Below are positions 20,301 through 30,000 of a stretch of DNA of 64,000 nt, piece by piece. The stretch spans positions 6,042,879 to 6,106,878 of the forward strand of contig NC_067206.1 of the NCBI RefSeq assembly GCF_026262505.1, written 5' to 3'. A program made the position numbers and the translations under genes. Each line of letters starts with the position of its first letter. Within the stretch, counting starts at the first letter, position 1. The stretch is from Trichomonas vaginalis G3. Lineage: Eukaryota; Parabasalia; Trichomonadida; Trichomonadidae. The notes under the pieces were generated by a model. It was given only the letters and a program-made list of their open reading frames with translations, was not told where the DNA came from and ran no database searches.

Positions 20301-20671
20301 TCTTCTTTCAGTTGTGCAAGAAACTCACGTAAAGGCTGTAAAGTTTGTACTTCAATGTTGAATTTTTTCTCGAACATCTCATTAAATGAAATCATACATT
20401 GTTGCAATGTTGTATCATCTTTAAAGTATTTGTATATGTGAATGTTTTGGGCGCTTAAAGACTGTTCGTCATTTTCTATCTCGACTTGAAGTATAAAGTC
20501 AACTTTCCTAAATGCACGTGTTATATACATAGATGTTATGCCAATGTACTTCTCTTCATTTATGTTCACAATCCAGTCTGTTGGAAACTTAAACGTTACT
20601 CTGTTCCCCTTTATTTTGACGTCAGGGTTTTCACTACTGAACGCAACAGATAAAGGTATTTGTCTATACAT
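20270..20671 (-). pseudogene. Penton-like paralogue truncated by the primase cassette (133 aa)
   Basis: The N-terminal 120 aa resemble the layout of the 5374-6234 protein (VTFKFPTDWIVNINEEKYIG; later LQQCMISFNEMFEKKFN like KVFNTKLQTVVREQL). The last residues (EEGSYDLFLKN) are encoded by the iteron repeat, so the original 3' end was lost when the cassette arrived. Promoter TTTATTTTTATCC lies just before ATG 20671. Confidence 0.55.
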
Positions 20672-20695
20672 TTAGTTCGGATAAAAATAAACCAT

Positions 20696-20956
20696 TTACT
20701 CTTTCTTTGCTTCAGCTTCTTTAGCTTTTGCTTCAGCTTCTTCTCTAGCTTTCTTTGCCAGCAAACGTGGGTTCTTTTGTCTTCCAGCAGCTAATGCAGC
20801 TAGTTGTTTTTCACTAAGTTTTCTCTTTGGTCTCTCTGGCTTTTGTTCTTGTTTTTGTTCCTTCAGTTCGGATAAAATTTGCTCGCGAATTTCTTTCTTC
20901 AATGCTTCAACATCTATGACACCTTGGGTCTTGTCCGTAGGGCTTGTCTGAGTCAT
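20696..20956 (-). CDS. Basic coiled-coil protein (86 aa)
   Basis: Lys/Glu/Ala/Gln-rich: a coiled region (VEALKKEIREQILSELKEQK), a basic middle (KPERPKRKLSEKQLAALAAG) and an alternating Lys-Glu-Ala tail. Probably a small DNA- or scaffold-associated protein; no family. TTTTTTATC-type promoter 10 bp before the start. Divergent from 21002. Confidence 0.55.
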   Translation of the reverse strand: MTQTSPTDKTQGVIDVEALKKEIREQILSELKEQKQEQKPERPKRKLSEKQLAALAAGRQKNPRLLAKKAREEAEAKAKEAEAKKE

Positions 20957-21001
20957 TTGACTGCAGATAAAAAACTAAATTAAAACTTTAACCGATGTAA
21001 A

Positions 21002-21436
21002 ATGAGCTTGTCAAAATCAGAACGAGAGTCTATTATATTAAATGACGCCAGAGGAATACAACATCCTTTCTATTATGTAAGTCAGAGTAAAGATGGTAAA
21101 ATATATGTAAGAAAAAGAAAGGTTCCATTAGCGAATACAGAGAGCGACAACATTAAGGTGCATGGCAAGGGTGAAGTCCACGAAGCCCATATAAAACCTT
21201 CTGTTCAAACTGAAAAGTCAATAGAACAAGAAGAAAAGAAGCCAGATGTTCTTTCAATAACGAACCAAGAGCTTATTGCAAAGTTCGTGAATTTCATTGA
21301 AAAGCAAACCGAGTCAAAGAACCCTGACCCGCCAGTGAAAGAAGTCGAGACAAAAGAGAATGTACAGTTCATTGAAAATGTCAAGAAACAACTTCCACCA
21401 CGAATGCCAAGAAGAAGAGTGAGAATAATGAAGTAA
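21002..21436 (+). CDS. Hypothetical protein (144 aa) with KDGKIYVRKRK motif
   Basis: The N-terminus contains FYYVSQSKDGKIYVRKRKVP, very like FYVHTMKDGRVQFRKIKQP in the 23556 gene, so the two are probably paralogues. The middle is acidic and low-complexity, the end basic (PPRMPRRRVRIMK). It precedes the capsid gene by 28 bp with a TATTTTTATCC promoter in between. Function unknown; scaffold or core protein is inferred from position. Confidence 0.6.
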   Translation: MSLSKSERESIILNDARGIQHPFYYVSQSKDGKIYVRKRKVPLANTESDNIKVHGKGEVHEAHIKPSVQTEKSIEQEEKKPDVLSITNQELIAKFVNFIEKQTESKNPDPPVKEVETKENVQFIENVKKQLPPRMPRRRVRIMK

Positions 21437-21463
21437 ATAGATATTTTTATCCGAAGTAAATAC

Positions 21464-23037
21464 ATGCAGAACGAACAGCTAAACGAATTTACTCCAGCAG
21501 AGCATATTCATCAGATTCGCTCATATTTCGATATCATAGACAATGCAGTTCAAATTGGTGACACTAATAGAAAATATTCTGACGCAAAGATTCCATCACA
21601 ACCTGGAACTGCTAAAGATAACACATGGGTAACATTCAATCTCTCACCTCCTGGTGAAAATATGTTGGACCTTTACAATACATTCATTACGTATAAAATG
21701 GAAGGTCAATTTATTGTAGATAAAGAAATTGGTTCAGGTTCCAATAAAACAAACCCACCAGGATTTTGGATTGGTTTCGATGACGCTTTCTATGCAGTTG
21801 CTGGATATCAAATCCTTGCAAATGGTCGTATCGTATATTCTCAAGACAACGCAAGAGAAGAAGCATATATAACTTCAAACTCACAAACTACCGAACAAAT
21901 AAAGAAAGTCGATGTTTTCTCAAAGACTCGACATGAAGATGTATGGAGTCATTCGGGAACATGCAGAACAGGACAAATTGTTAGTGGTCCAATTACAGCA
22001 GGAAAATCATTTGATTTTAAGCTTCGTTTAAGAATTCCTGTTAGAAGATTCCTTCCATTAGAAGCTATAAGATTTATTCCTGCATTTGCTGGTAACATTC
22101 AGCTTAAAGTAAAGTTCAGTAGCGACGCCTTACAATGCACATCTATATCTGTAAATGATATCATTGCTTTCAATCCAACTCTTAAAGTTGCATTTGCTTC
22201 AGATTCAAATCCACCGACAAATAAATTTGTTCCATGGAATGAACCATTCACTATGATAACGAAGGCAGTAGAAGCTAGTGGAACAGTTACTATTACAACT
22301 GTAAACCAGCAACTATTTCGAACAAAGATGGATTTTAATGAATGTTTCATTCATCCAAAGTCATTCTCTTTAGACCCTAACATTTATACAGAACTTGTAG
22401 AACATTATACAAACGAGGCTTTATGTTTTCCTGTTAAAGTTATGGATTGGATTCCTATGGACGGTTCATTCTCAAAGAATACAGATAGTTCAAGTGCAAC
22501 ATTTACAGCAGCTTATACGCCTATTAATGTTAAAAGTATTTGGGCACTATTTAGAAAGAAAGACAACTATTATGTTAATTTTGGAAACCCTAAGTTTAAA
22601 TATCTTCAGCTTTCCATGGGAGCTTATGGAAATATACCTGCAGAACCTGAAAAATCATATGACCTGTATTTTATGAAATGGTTGCGAACGCTTGCAATAC
22701 AAACAATGATATGATAGGATTTAATGAAGATGTTATGAGGTCATTGGTGGATGATGGTAGTGTGGAACATAAATGGGATAGCTATGACAACACACATTTC
22801 TTATGTGGTTTTCCAACAGAAGTGGACTTTTGCTTCCAGCAAGGTCAAACATCTACTGCTCCAATAACATACAAATTGTCTGTTAAAGGACCTATTGAAC
22901 TAGCAACTGAAAATGTACCAAAGCCACTTATTGGATTTATGAGGGATTGTTGCTTTGCCATTCAGGTGCGTGCTAATGGAATCCCCATAATAAGATTAGA
23001 TGACTATAACTTAGCTACGGACGACAGTGAGGAATAA
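21464..23037 (+). pseudogene. Major capsid protein, double jelly-roll type (one frameshift)
   Basis: Forms the capsid shell. The first frame (416 codons) begins MQNEQLNEFTPAEHIHQIRS and includes TWVTFNLSPPGENMLDLYNT, KLRLRIPVRRFLPLEAIRFI and DWIPMDGSFS. The second frame (to 23037) carries NTHFLCGFPTEVDFCFQQ and GFMRDCCFAIQVRANG. They join near 22680 by one base. The outer capsid gene (24831-28178) shares the layout, including TSFLCTIPVQRDG in place of THFLCGFPTEVDF. Family by position, size (about 520 aa) and this pairing; no structure search could be run. Confidence 0.78.
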
Positions 23038-23067
23038 AGGATGAACGTTTATTTTTAAAGCTTATAA

Positions 23068-23508
23068 ATGAGTTCTTCATCAAGCTCTCGCGAACCTTCA
23101 CCATCTATGAAACAAACTTTACCAAACGATTATGGAGCACCTATTGAATATTTCTTACGAGCTGCACAATGGCAAAGAGCAGTCTCACCAAGGTTAGGTG
23201 TTCCACCAGCTCCTGTCAAAAATAGCATTTGGTCAAGTCCTTATATAAGATATGGTCTCCCACTAGGTTTGCTAGCTACAGCAGGAGCAGTTATGATGTT
23301 GAAAAGAAATAAAGCAAATGTTGTAAATAATACTGAAGTAGCTGAAGTTAAACAAACTCCAACACCTTCACAAGCAAAACCTTCAATGACTCCTGAACCT
23401 ATGGAAGTACAAACTCCTGTTCAAAAGTCAACTCCTAAACCGACTCCAACATTTAAACCAGAACCCACGCCTCAAATAAATCGTAAAACTCCTGCGTTTC
23501 CTTACTGA
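23068..23508 (+). CDS. Single-pass membrane protein with Pro/Thr-rich tail (146 aa)
   Basis: Ser-rich N-terminus, a hydrophobic segment YGLPLGLLATAGAVMMLKR near residues 70-88 with basic stop-transfer residues, then a Pro/Thr/Lys-rich tail (TPKPTPTFKPEPTPQINRK). It lies 30 bp after the capsid gene behind ATTTATTTTTAAAGC. Possibly a virion membrane protein; no family recognised. Confidence 0.6.
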   Translation: MSSSSSSREPSPSMKQTLPNDYGAPIEYFLRAAQWQRAVSPRLGVPPAPVKNSIWSSPYIRYGLPLGLLATAGAVMMLKRNKANVVNNTEVAEVKQTPTPSQAKPSMTPEPMEVQTPVQKSTPKPTPTFKPEPTPQINRKTPAFPY

Positions 23509-23555
23509 AAAATAACGTTATTTTTATTTAATATTAAAATTTTTTATTGATTGAA

Positions 23556-23792
23556 ATGACGACTAAAGTCACTGAAGCAATGAAACAAAAGTTTTTGGTA
23601 GAATACATTAAATCAGGAGCGGTTCCAGAAGGTTTTTACGTTCATACTATGAAGGATGGTAGAGTTCAGTTTAGAAAGATAAAGCAACCATTAGATAGAG
23701 AAGGTATATTAAGGAAGATTAAACTTCATGAGGACAACATTGCTGAACTTAAGAAGAAGTTAGAAGAGTTGGAGAAAGGAAGAGAGTTATAA
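23556..23792 (+). CDS. Small coiled-coil protein (78 aa)
   Basis: The start is placed at ATG 23556 (MTTKVTEAMKQKFLVEY). It contains the FYVHTMKDGRVQFRKIK motif and a C-terminal coiled coil (HEDNIAELKKKLEELEKG). Probable paralogue of 21002 and orthologue of outer 2950-3309. Its last codons lie in the right TIR. Confidence 0.6.
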   Translation: MTTKVTEAMKQKFLVEYIKSGAVPEGFYVHTMKDGRVQFRKIKQPLDREGILRKIKLHEDNIAELKKKLEELEKGREL

Positions 23793-23809
23793 AGTAATGA
23801 ATTCAAGTG

Positions 23810-23857
23810 GGTGAGAAAACAGGTGAAAAAACAGGTGACATCTCACCACTTCACCTA
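23810..23857 (-). repeat. GGTGA box, copy 6 (reverse)
   Basis: Mirror of copy 1 in the right TIR: GGGTGAGAAAACAGGTGAAA, then AGGTGACATCTCACCACTTC and ACCTAA. The T/A-rich spacer bases differ from the left TIR copy more than the rest of the TIR does. Confidence 0.85.
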
Positions 23858-23957
23858 AATTTATTTTTGTGCTATGTTTTCATACGTGTGAGGGTGGTGA
23901 TATCATTAATTTTTAAGTTTATTTTTATATAAATGACAAAACAAAAATATAACATAT

Positions 23958-24392
23958 CTACTCAACAGGAATGAGACCCTTACTGACTATGTATTCGTTT
24001 AATGCTTGATGAAAACAATGGTACATATTATCGTATGGGTATACACAGCGTCTGTTTCCATCGTCGTCGTATATGTAGAGCTCAAATCCAGTCCAACCTT
24101 CTTTTGTACAATATGTAGCTTTATTTAAGTATGCATTTATGTAGATAAGGCAATTTTCTTCATCGCTCCAGAAATAATTTTTGTTCTTTGTTGAAATAGT
24201 TTTCGTTCCTCTGCGACCATAAGGAATGTATGCAATGAACTTTGCATCATAAGGGATTGTAATATATTCAGGGTTTCTTTCATCGTCAATGGGTCTGTCT
24301 TTGTTAAAATGCATGTTTCTCAGTTTTACTTGAGTTTTGAATAGTTCACGGAAACGTTCTGGGAAAGAGTCATAGTAAATGTAGTCGGACAT
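23958..24392 (-). CDS. TIR-encoded protein (144 aa), right copy
   Basis: Protein identical to that at 4019-4453, transcribed inward from the right end. See that entry for composition and possible roles. Confidence 0.75.
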   Translation of the reverse strand: MSDYIYYDSFPERFRELFKTQVKLRNMHFNKDRPIDDERNPEYITIPYDAKFIAYIPYGRRGTKTISTKNKNYFWSDEENCLIYINAYLNKATYCTKEGWTGFELYIYDDDGNRRCVYPYDNMYHCFHQALNEYIVSKGLIPVE

Positions 24393-24660
24393 GTCTTTGT
24401 AATGAAATAAAAAATTTAAAAAAATAAAAATAAGGTTATTTTTTATTTAGTGAGGACGGTAGTGAGGACGGTAGTGAAGTCGTTAGTGAAGTCATTAGTG
24501 AAGTCGTTTATGTGTCAGATAGTTTTGTAAATATTTAAGGTTAAGTTGGTGTTATGGTTGTGTTGTAAAATATACGTTACTGGTTTCGTAAAGTGTCAAA
24601 ACCGCTAAGTTGTGTACGGAGGCGCGCAGTGCCACAGTACACGACTTAACCATACTAACT

Positions 24661-24761
24661 TTCTTAAATATCCAATTTGCTCCTTTCTTCATTGTTTCCC
24701 AAACTTTATGCGCTCCTCTTTTTACTCTATCCCACAGTTTCTTAAAGAATCCTGCAGCCAT
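24661..24761 (-). pseudogene. N-terminal half of the gene split by the inner Maverick
   Basis: ATG at 24761, MAAGFFKKLWDRVKRGAHKV then a short aromatic/basic stretch, up to the TTCTT duplication. The remaining 39 codons are at 3631-3750. Beyond the junction the frame runs into the TIR and is meaningless. Paralogue of 3376-3612. Confidence 0.85.
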
Positions 24762-25182
24762 AGTTGATTATTTCATTAAAATTAAAAATTCATTTTCATC
24801 TTTTAATTTTGATTTTTTATTTATTAATAAATGACGACTAACTATTTGGTGCCAAACACTAAACCGATTAATGGAAATGTGTTTCATTCATTCGAAAAGA
24901 TAAATGAAATATTCGCAAAGAATGACGGTAGAAGATATTATAGAGAACTTGAAAGTTCATGCTATGACTCTGATGCTCCATATTTTGATGATAAACAAAC
25001 TCATTTAAGAATTACAAATCCGGCTCATGATGTGAATCAATTAGGTGACACATATATTAAACGCAAAGTTAAAGCAACTCTAGTTTCAAATAAAGCTTTC
25101 ACATGTGATGCCGCTTTTAAATGCATGCGTTTATTCGTTGGTTACAATGTTATATACGAAAACGATAAAAACAGTTTGACAG

Positions 25183-26805
25183 AAAAGTGACAACTTTACG
25201 TGTCAAAAATATAAAAAGTGATATTTTATTCATCATTATCTTCTTCATAATTTATTTCATATTCTTCGTCTTACCAACAAAAGATGGGAATGTGAACAAT
25301 TGCGGGCAATTTTTAGCCATTTTGGCTTGGAACTAGAGCCTGCGAGGTACATGGATAGTATCAGTACCTCACAGGCTCTAGTTCTCTATATGACGCCGAG
25401 AAATTTTGGTGAAATGTGGTCGCATTTCACCAAAATTTTTTCGGCGCCATAGGATGAATTGGAGGGTGAGAGATATTATTTCATACAATACTACTCTCAC
25501 CCTCCAATTCCCAGCCAAAATGGCTAAAAATTGCCCGCAATGTGAACAATTGCGGGCAATTTTTAGCCATTTTGGCTTGGAACTAGAGCCTGCGAGGTAC
25601 ATGGATAGTATCAGTACCTCACAGGCTCTAGTTCTCTATATGGCGCGAGAAATTTTGGTGAAATGTGGTCGCATTTCACCAAAATTTTTTCGGCGCCATA
25701 GGATGAATTGGAGGGTGAGAGATATTATTCATACAATACTACTCTCACCCTCCAATTCCCAGCCAAAATGGCTAAAAATTGCCCGCAATGTGAACAATTG
25801 CGGGCAATTTTTAGCCATTTTGGCTTGGAACTAGAGCCTGCGAGGTACATGGATAGTATCAGTACCTCACAGGCTCTAGTTCTCTATATGGCGCCGAGAA
25901 ATTTTGGTGAAATGTGGTCGCATTTCACCAAAATTTTTTCGGCGCCATAGGATGAATTGGAGGGTGAGAGATATTATTTCATACAATACTACTCTCACCC
26001 TCCAATTCCCAGCCAAAATGGCTAAAAAATTGCCCGCAATGTGAACAATTGCGGGCAATTTTTAGCCATTTTGGCTTGGAACTAGAGCCTGCGAGGTACA
26101 TGGATAGTATCAGTACCTCACAGGCTCTAGTTCTCTATATGGCGCCGAGAAATTTTGGTGAAATGTGGTCGCATTTCACCAAAATTTTTTCGGCGCCATA
26201 GGATGAATTGGAGGGTGAGAGATATTATTTCATACAATACTACTCTCACCCTCCAATTCCCAGCCAAAATGGCTAAAAATTGCCCGCAATGTGAACAATT
26301 GCGGGCAATTTTTAGCCATTTTGGCTTGGAACTAGAGCCTGCGAGGTACATGGATAGTATCAGTACCTCACAGGCTCTAGTTCTCTATATGGCGCCGAGA
26401 AATTTTGGTGAAATGTGGTCGCATTTCACCAAAATTTTTTCGGCGCCATAGGATGAATTGGAGGGTGAGAGATATTATTTCATACAATACTACTCTCACC
26501 CTCCAATTCCCAGCCAAAATGGCTAAAAATTGCCCGCAATGTGAACAATTGCGGGCAATTTTTAGCCATTTGGCTTGGAACTAGAGCCTGCGAGGTACAT
26601 GGATAGTATCAGTACCTCACAGGCTCTAGTTCTCTATATGGCGCCGAGAAATTTTGGTGAAATGTGGTCGCATTTCACCAAAATTTTTTCGGCGCCATAG
26701 GATGAATTGGAGGGTGAGAGATATTATTTCATACAATACTACTCTCACCCTCAATTTTAATTACTTAAACTCATTCTATTTTTTTGACATGTAAATGTCA
26801 CTTTT
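25183..26805. mobile_element. TIR-bounded hairpin-array element inside the capsid gene
   Basis: Ends are AAAAGTGACAACTTTACGTG on the left and, reversed, AAAAGTGACATTTACATGTC on the right, i.e. inverted repeats of about 25 bp with mismatches. The interior is almost wholly the 250-bp hairpin repeat. No transposase gene. No clear target duplication. A further palindrome GAGATCTGAC-acaat-GTCAGATCTC (26809-26833) abuts the right end. Confidence 0.75.
25291..26755. repeat. Tandem array, about 6 x 250 bp, four long hairpins per unit
   Basis: Units begin near 25291, 25541, 25789, 26040, 26290 and 26540. Each unit holds four successive palindromes: a 28-bp stem across the unit junction (AGCCAAAATGGCTAAAAA.. 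with loop TGTGAACA), a 20-bp stem (AACTAGAGCCTG.GAGGTAC), a 24-bp stem (GGCGCCGA..AATTTTGGTG) and a 16-bp stem (AATTGGAGGGTGAGAG). Units differ by only a few bases, so amplification is recent. The ORFs read here on both strands are by-products of the palindromes. Confidence 0.92.
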
Positions 26806-28202
26806 ACTGAGATCTGACACAATGTCAGATCTCTTTTTTTCGTATATAAGAACAAATCATCAAATCAAAGCTTTAAACAATTAGAAGTAGAAACCGAAAG
26901 AGGTGATGCCGGTTATCTTCAAATGGATTGCGCCCGTGAATCTTTCGCATTTGCAACATATAAACCAAAATCAGAAAGGAAAGTTAAAAAGTTTGTTCAT
27001 TCGTTATATAATAATGTTCAAAAATATGATAACTCAGTATGTGGTAAATATATTGACCCTTTAGAAGTTTTCAAAACGCAAATGAAGAAGTTGATATCAC
27101 TTTTGATATGATTATTCCGGTAAATGATTTGTTAGCATTTCAGGCGTTCGATGATTATCCTAAATCATTTGGTGAAATCATTCTTAAATATTATGTTTTC
27201 AGGGATACTTTAGTATTTTGTCAGGTTGACCCGTTAAGAGTTGCTGATTTACAAAATTACGTTTATGAAAAGATAACTGATGAAAATTATGAAAAGATTA
27301 TGAATCATGTTTATAAATATGATCGCAAATTCCAACAAATCGGACTTCCTGCCAAATTAATTACAAGCTTAGCCGATACATCTGCTAACGCAACAGTTGA
27401 TGACGTTATTATTTCATGCACAAAGATGGAAGTTTTAGAGGATAAATGCATTACACCAGGATACGGTTTAATTGAAGAATCAGTTAAAGCAATACCACGT
27501 TTATTCAGTAAGGAAGATCCATTCATGATTCCAGCTCAACATATTGACGTTCGTTCACTAAATGGAGGTTGCATCACTCCTGAAGGTATCAGCTCAGATT
27601 TCTCATACGCTCTTCATAATGTTACAGATGTTGTGTTAACATTTCCGAAGAATGCAATGCAAAGAACGGTTTTAGAAAATCCAATGCTTCGAGGTCTTCA
27701 GGTCACTATAGATTCCAGAAACTTCCCCGATCAAGCGATGACCACAGTGGGTGACATATTCTTTACACGTATGCTTCAAGCTTCTGATTTAGATGGAGTG
27801 AATGAATGCACAGAAGAATACGAGGACTCATTAACTAGACCACTGAATGATGATAATGGCACGCCATTAGCTAGAACATGGAAAGACCAAACTTCATTCT
27901 TATGCACTATTCCAGTTCAACGTGATGGAGCGGGTATATTCTTTGATGGATTAGAAACTTTCAACTCACAAGTTACAGTACAAGTGAAAGCTTATCCAAT
28001 CATTCAGGGTGAAAATGACACTTACTGTTCAAAGGTGACAAATCCTCCTCAGGTTTGGTTTACTAGGACTACATATTGGACATGGACACCGGATGAAGGT
28101 TTGAAATATCATCCAACAGGTACACCACCACAGTATAGAAGTTCATATGATGAAATATTGATGAATAGAAATGTTTAAAATTATAAATTTATTTTTGATT
28201 AA

Positions 28203-28989
28203 ATGGATTTAAATTCATCCACCCCTTATGAAGAATTAGCGGGAGTATATAATACATACGTAGATGATATGATTAATGAAGCATTGAGTGATAATAGAAA
28301 TGCTCTATCTAAGGAAAAATTAATGAAAATTCCATATTCTGAATGTTACTTAAATTCAATCACTGCAGCAATTGGTAAACAAAATAAAGGTAAAACATTA
28401 ACGATATTAAAACAAATTATCATTATTGCTAACACTTCCCCCCATTCACACGTGTTAATTTATATCAACCGTTCAGGTTCACCTTCAGATGATACATTTG
28501 AATCTTTAAAGCATTTAATCAAAATTCCAATTATTTATTTATCACAAGAAGAAGCAGAAGATTATTTAAAAAACTTTTTAATGTATAAGAATTATATAAT
28601 ACAATCAAGAAGCAAGGATTAGAGGATAAAATTATTGATAACAACGGGTGAATTATTTGAAACACTTTCTATTTCAAATTTTGATAGAGAATTTTTTGCA
28701 TTCACTCATTTTTCTAGATGATGCAGTGAAATCAAAACTAATAACAAACGAGAAATCATATTTTAATCAGTATTAACTCAATGTCGACACATTCAGTGTT
28801 CATCTCTCTCATGGCTGTTCATATTTCAAAGCATATAAGCACAAACATTAAATCAAATCTATCAACCCTTTTCATTTTCAGTGGTTTAGTCGTCAACAGT
28901 TGAACGTTATGCTTTATCAAGTGAATTTACCAATGAGCATTAATGAACTTTACACACAATATCAGCAATTAGGTGAACATGAAAAATAA
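28203..28989 (+). pseudogene. Outer Maverick packaging ATPase (decayed)
   Basis: The intact first frame (139 aa) has Walker A AIGKQNKGKTLTI. Downstream, short frames continue to the C-terminal signature FIFSGFSRQQLNVMLYQVNL ending at 28989, matching VIFQGFSRYDIELIW of the inner ATPase. An in-frame stop and several frame changes lie between 28620 and 28860. Promoter AAATTTATTTTTGATT before the ATG. It lies directly after the capsid gene. Confidence 0.75.
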
Positions 28990-29067
28990 TAGTTGATTTA
29001 AATAAAGGAAGTGTTAAATTTGATTAACTTTTTATAATTAATTTTTATTTTTTATTTATAATTAAAC

Positions 29068-29967
29068 ATGACAGAAATGGTAAATCTTCTACAGGTTCCA
29101 TTAAAACAAGGGACAACAAAAGGGGTGCATATAATAGAACTATGAAAAGTTCCTGATGGAATGAAAGAATTAGTTCATATTGTTGCTGGTCTTCAAAAAG
29201 ATGTTAAACAAATGAGAAACGTTTTAACATTACCAGAAGCTCAAGCATATGCCAAACGTCAAGGTCCAAATTGGGAAGCACACGAAGCAGACATTACACA
29301 GGTCCAAATGGAAAACCTGATGGTATAAATGAAGTTTTCGTTACTGATGGTCAAGGAAATATTAAAGTCATAAATGGTTATAAATTAACTATGTCTGATT
29401 ATCCTAAACGTAAGCATATAATGAACGTTATCCTATGCAATTTGATGAAAATGGAAAAGCTGTTAAACAATACATTGGAGAAGGTGAAAATGGTCCAATT
29501 AATTCATACCGTCATAATCCATATTCTTATTTCAATGAAGAATTAAATGCTATTGAAGAGGGACGGGATGGATTACCACGATATTCTAACCAGTTTGATG
29601 GTCAATATGCAAATATTAGACCTGAAATTTCAGCTAAGAAATTCTTTAAAGTTGCTTTATTCGATCCAGTTTTCGCAAATGTTAAAGATGAACTTAAACA
29701 GCAATTCCAACCAATTATAGTAGCAAGAATTGCATCAGGTGCTTTATCTCAAGCATTCAAAGATTTAATTAAGAAACCATTATATCAGCAACGAGGTTTA
29801 ACTTATGATTTAGTTAAGGAATCAGATAAAAAAAATTTGAGAAATCAAATGATTATAAGAATGCAATGAATGAATATATTCGGTCTATTAATTTCGATGA
29901 AAATGCTAAAAATCAACTTCATGAACAAATACAGGGAATAATAGATTCAAAAGTTCCAGCAAAATAA
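29068..29967 (+). pseudogene. Outer Maverick protein of unknown function (frameshifted, about 290 codons)
   Basis: Begins MTEMVNLLQVPLKQG. Pieces in changing frames read [40 protein letters not shown], then the longest open part (29435-29869) with SYRHNPYSYFNEELNAIEEG and SGALSQAFKDLIKKPLYQQR. At least three single-base breaks. No counterpart found in the inner element and no family recognised; a structural role is guessed from position after the ATPase. Confidence 0.5.
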
Positions 29968-30000
29968 AAGTTTAAATATATTTTGTTTATTCGAATATAA

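Larger units (their letters stand above)
3751..24660. mobile_element. Inner Maverick/Polinton (20.9 kb), nested in the outer one
   Basis: Ends start AGTTAGTATGGTTAAGTCGT, as perfect inverted copies at 3751 and ending at 24660. Terminal inverted repeats are about 880 bp. A 5-bp target duplication, TTCTT, flanks it (3746-3750, 24661-24665). It contains penton-like, ATPase, fibre and integrase genes on the left half, an accessory zone (13930-20300) and a capsid gene at 21464-23037. No family B DNA polymerase is seen; the replication gene is a primase-D5 helicase. TIR similarity is much higher than in the outer element, so it is the younger insertion. Confidence 0.93.
23781..24660 (-). repeat. 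Inner Maverick right TIR (about 880 bp)
   Basis: Inverted, near-identical copy of 3751-4630. It carries the second 144-aa ORF. Confidence 0.92.
24831..28178 (+). pseudogene. Outer Maverick major capsid gene, interrupted by a hairpin-array element and frameshifted
   Basis: The N-terminal part (24831 to about 25182) begins MTTNYLVPNTKPINGNVFHS and reads to GYNVIYENDKNS. The rest resumes near 26850 (DAGYLQMDCARESFAF) and, after a one-base frame change near 27075, continues as an open frame to 28178 (ALHNVTDVVLTFPKNAMQRT, TSFLCTIPVQRDGAGIFFDG, WFTRTTYWTWTPDEG). The match in length and order to the inner capsid gene (21464-23037) identifies it as the double jelly-roll capsid protein. The insert removes little or no coding sequence. 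Confidence 0.78.

Noticed and set aside
25378-26451. Repeated ORFs of 60-142 aa on both strands
   Set aside because: By-products of the 250-bp hairpin repeat; mirror-image peptides on opposite strands.
25291-26755. CRISPR array
   Set aside because: The repeats are long (250 bp) and wholly conserved, without variable spacers; host context is eukaryotic.
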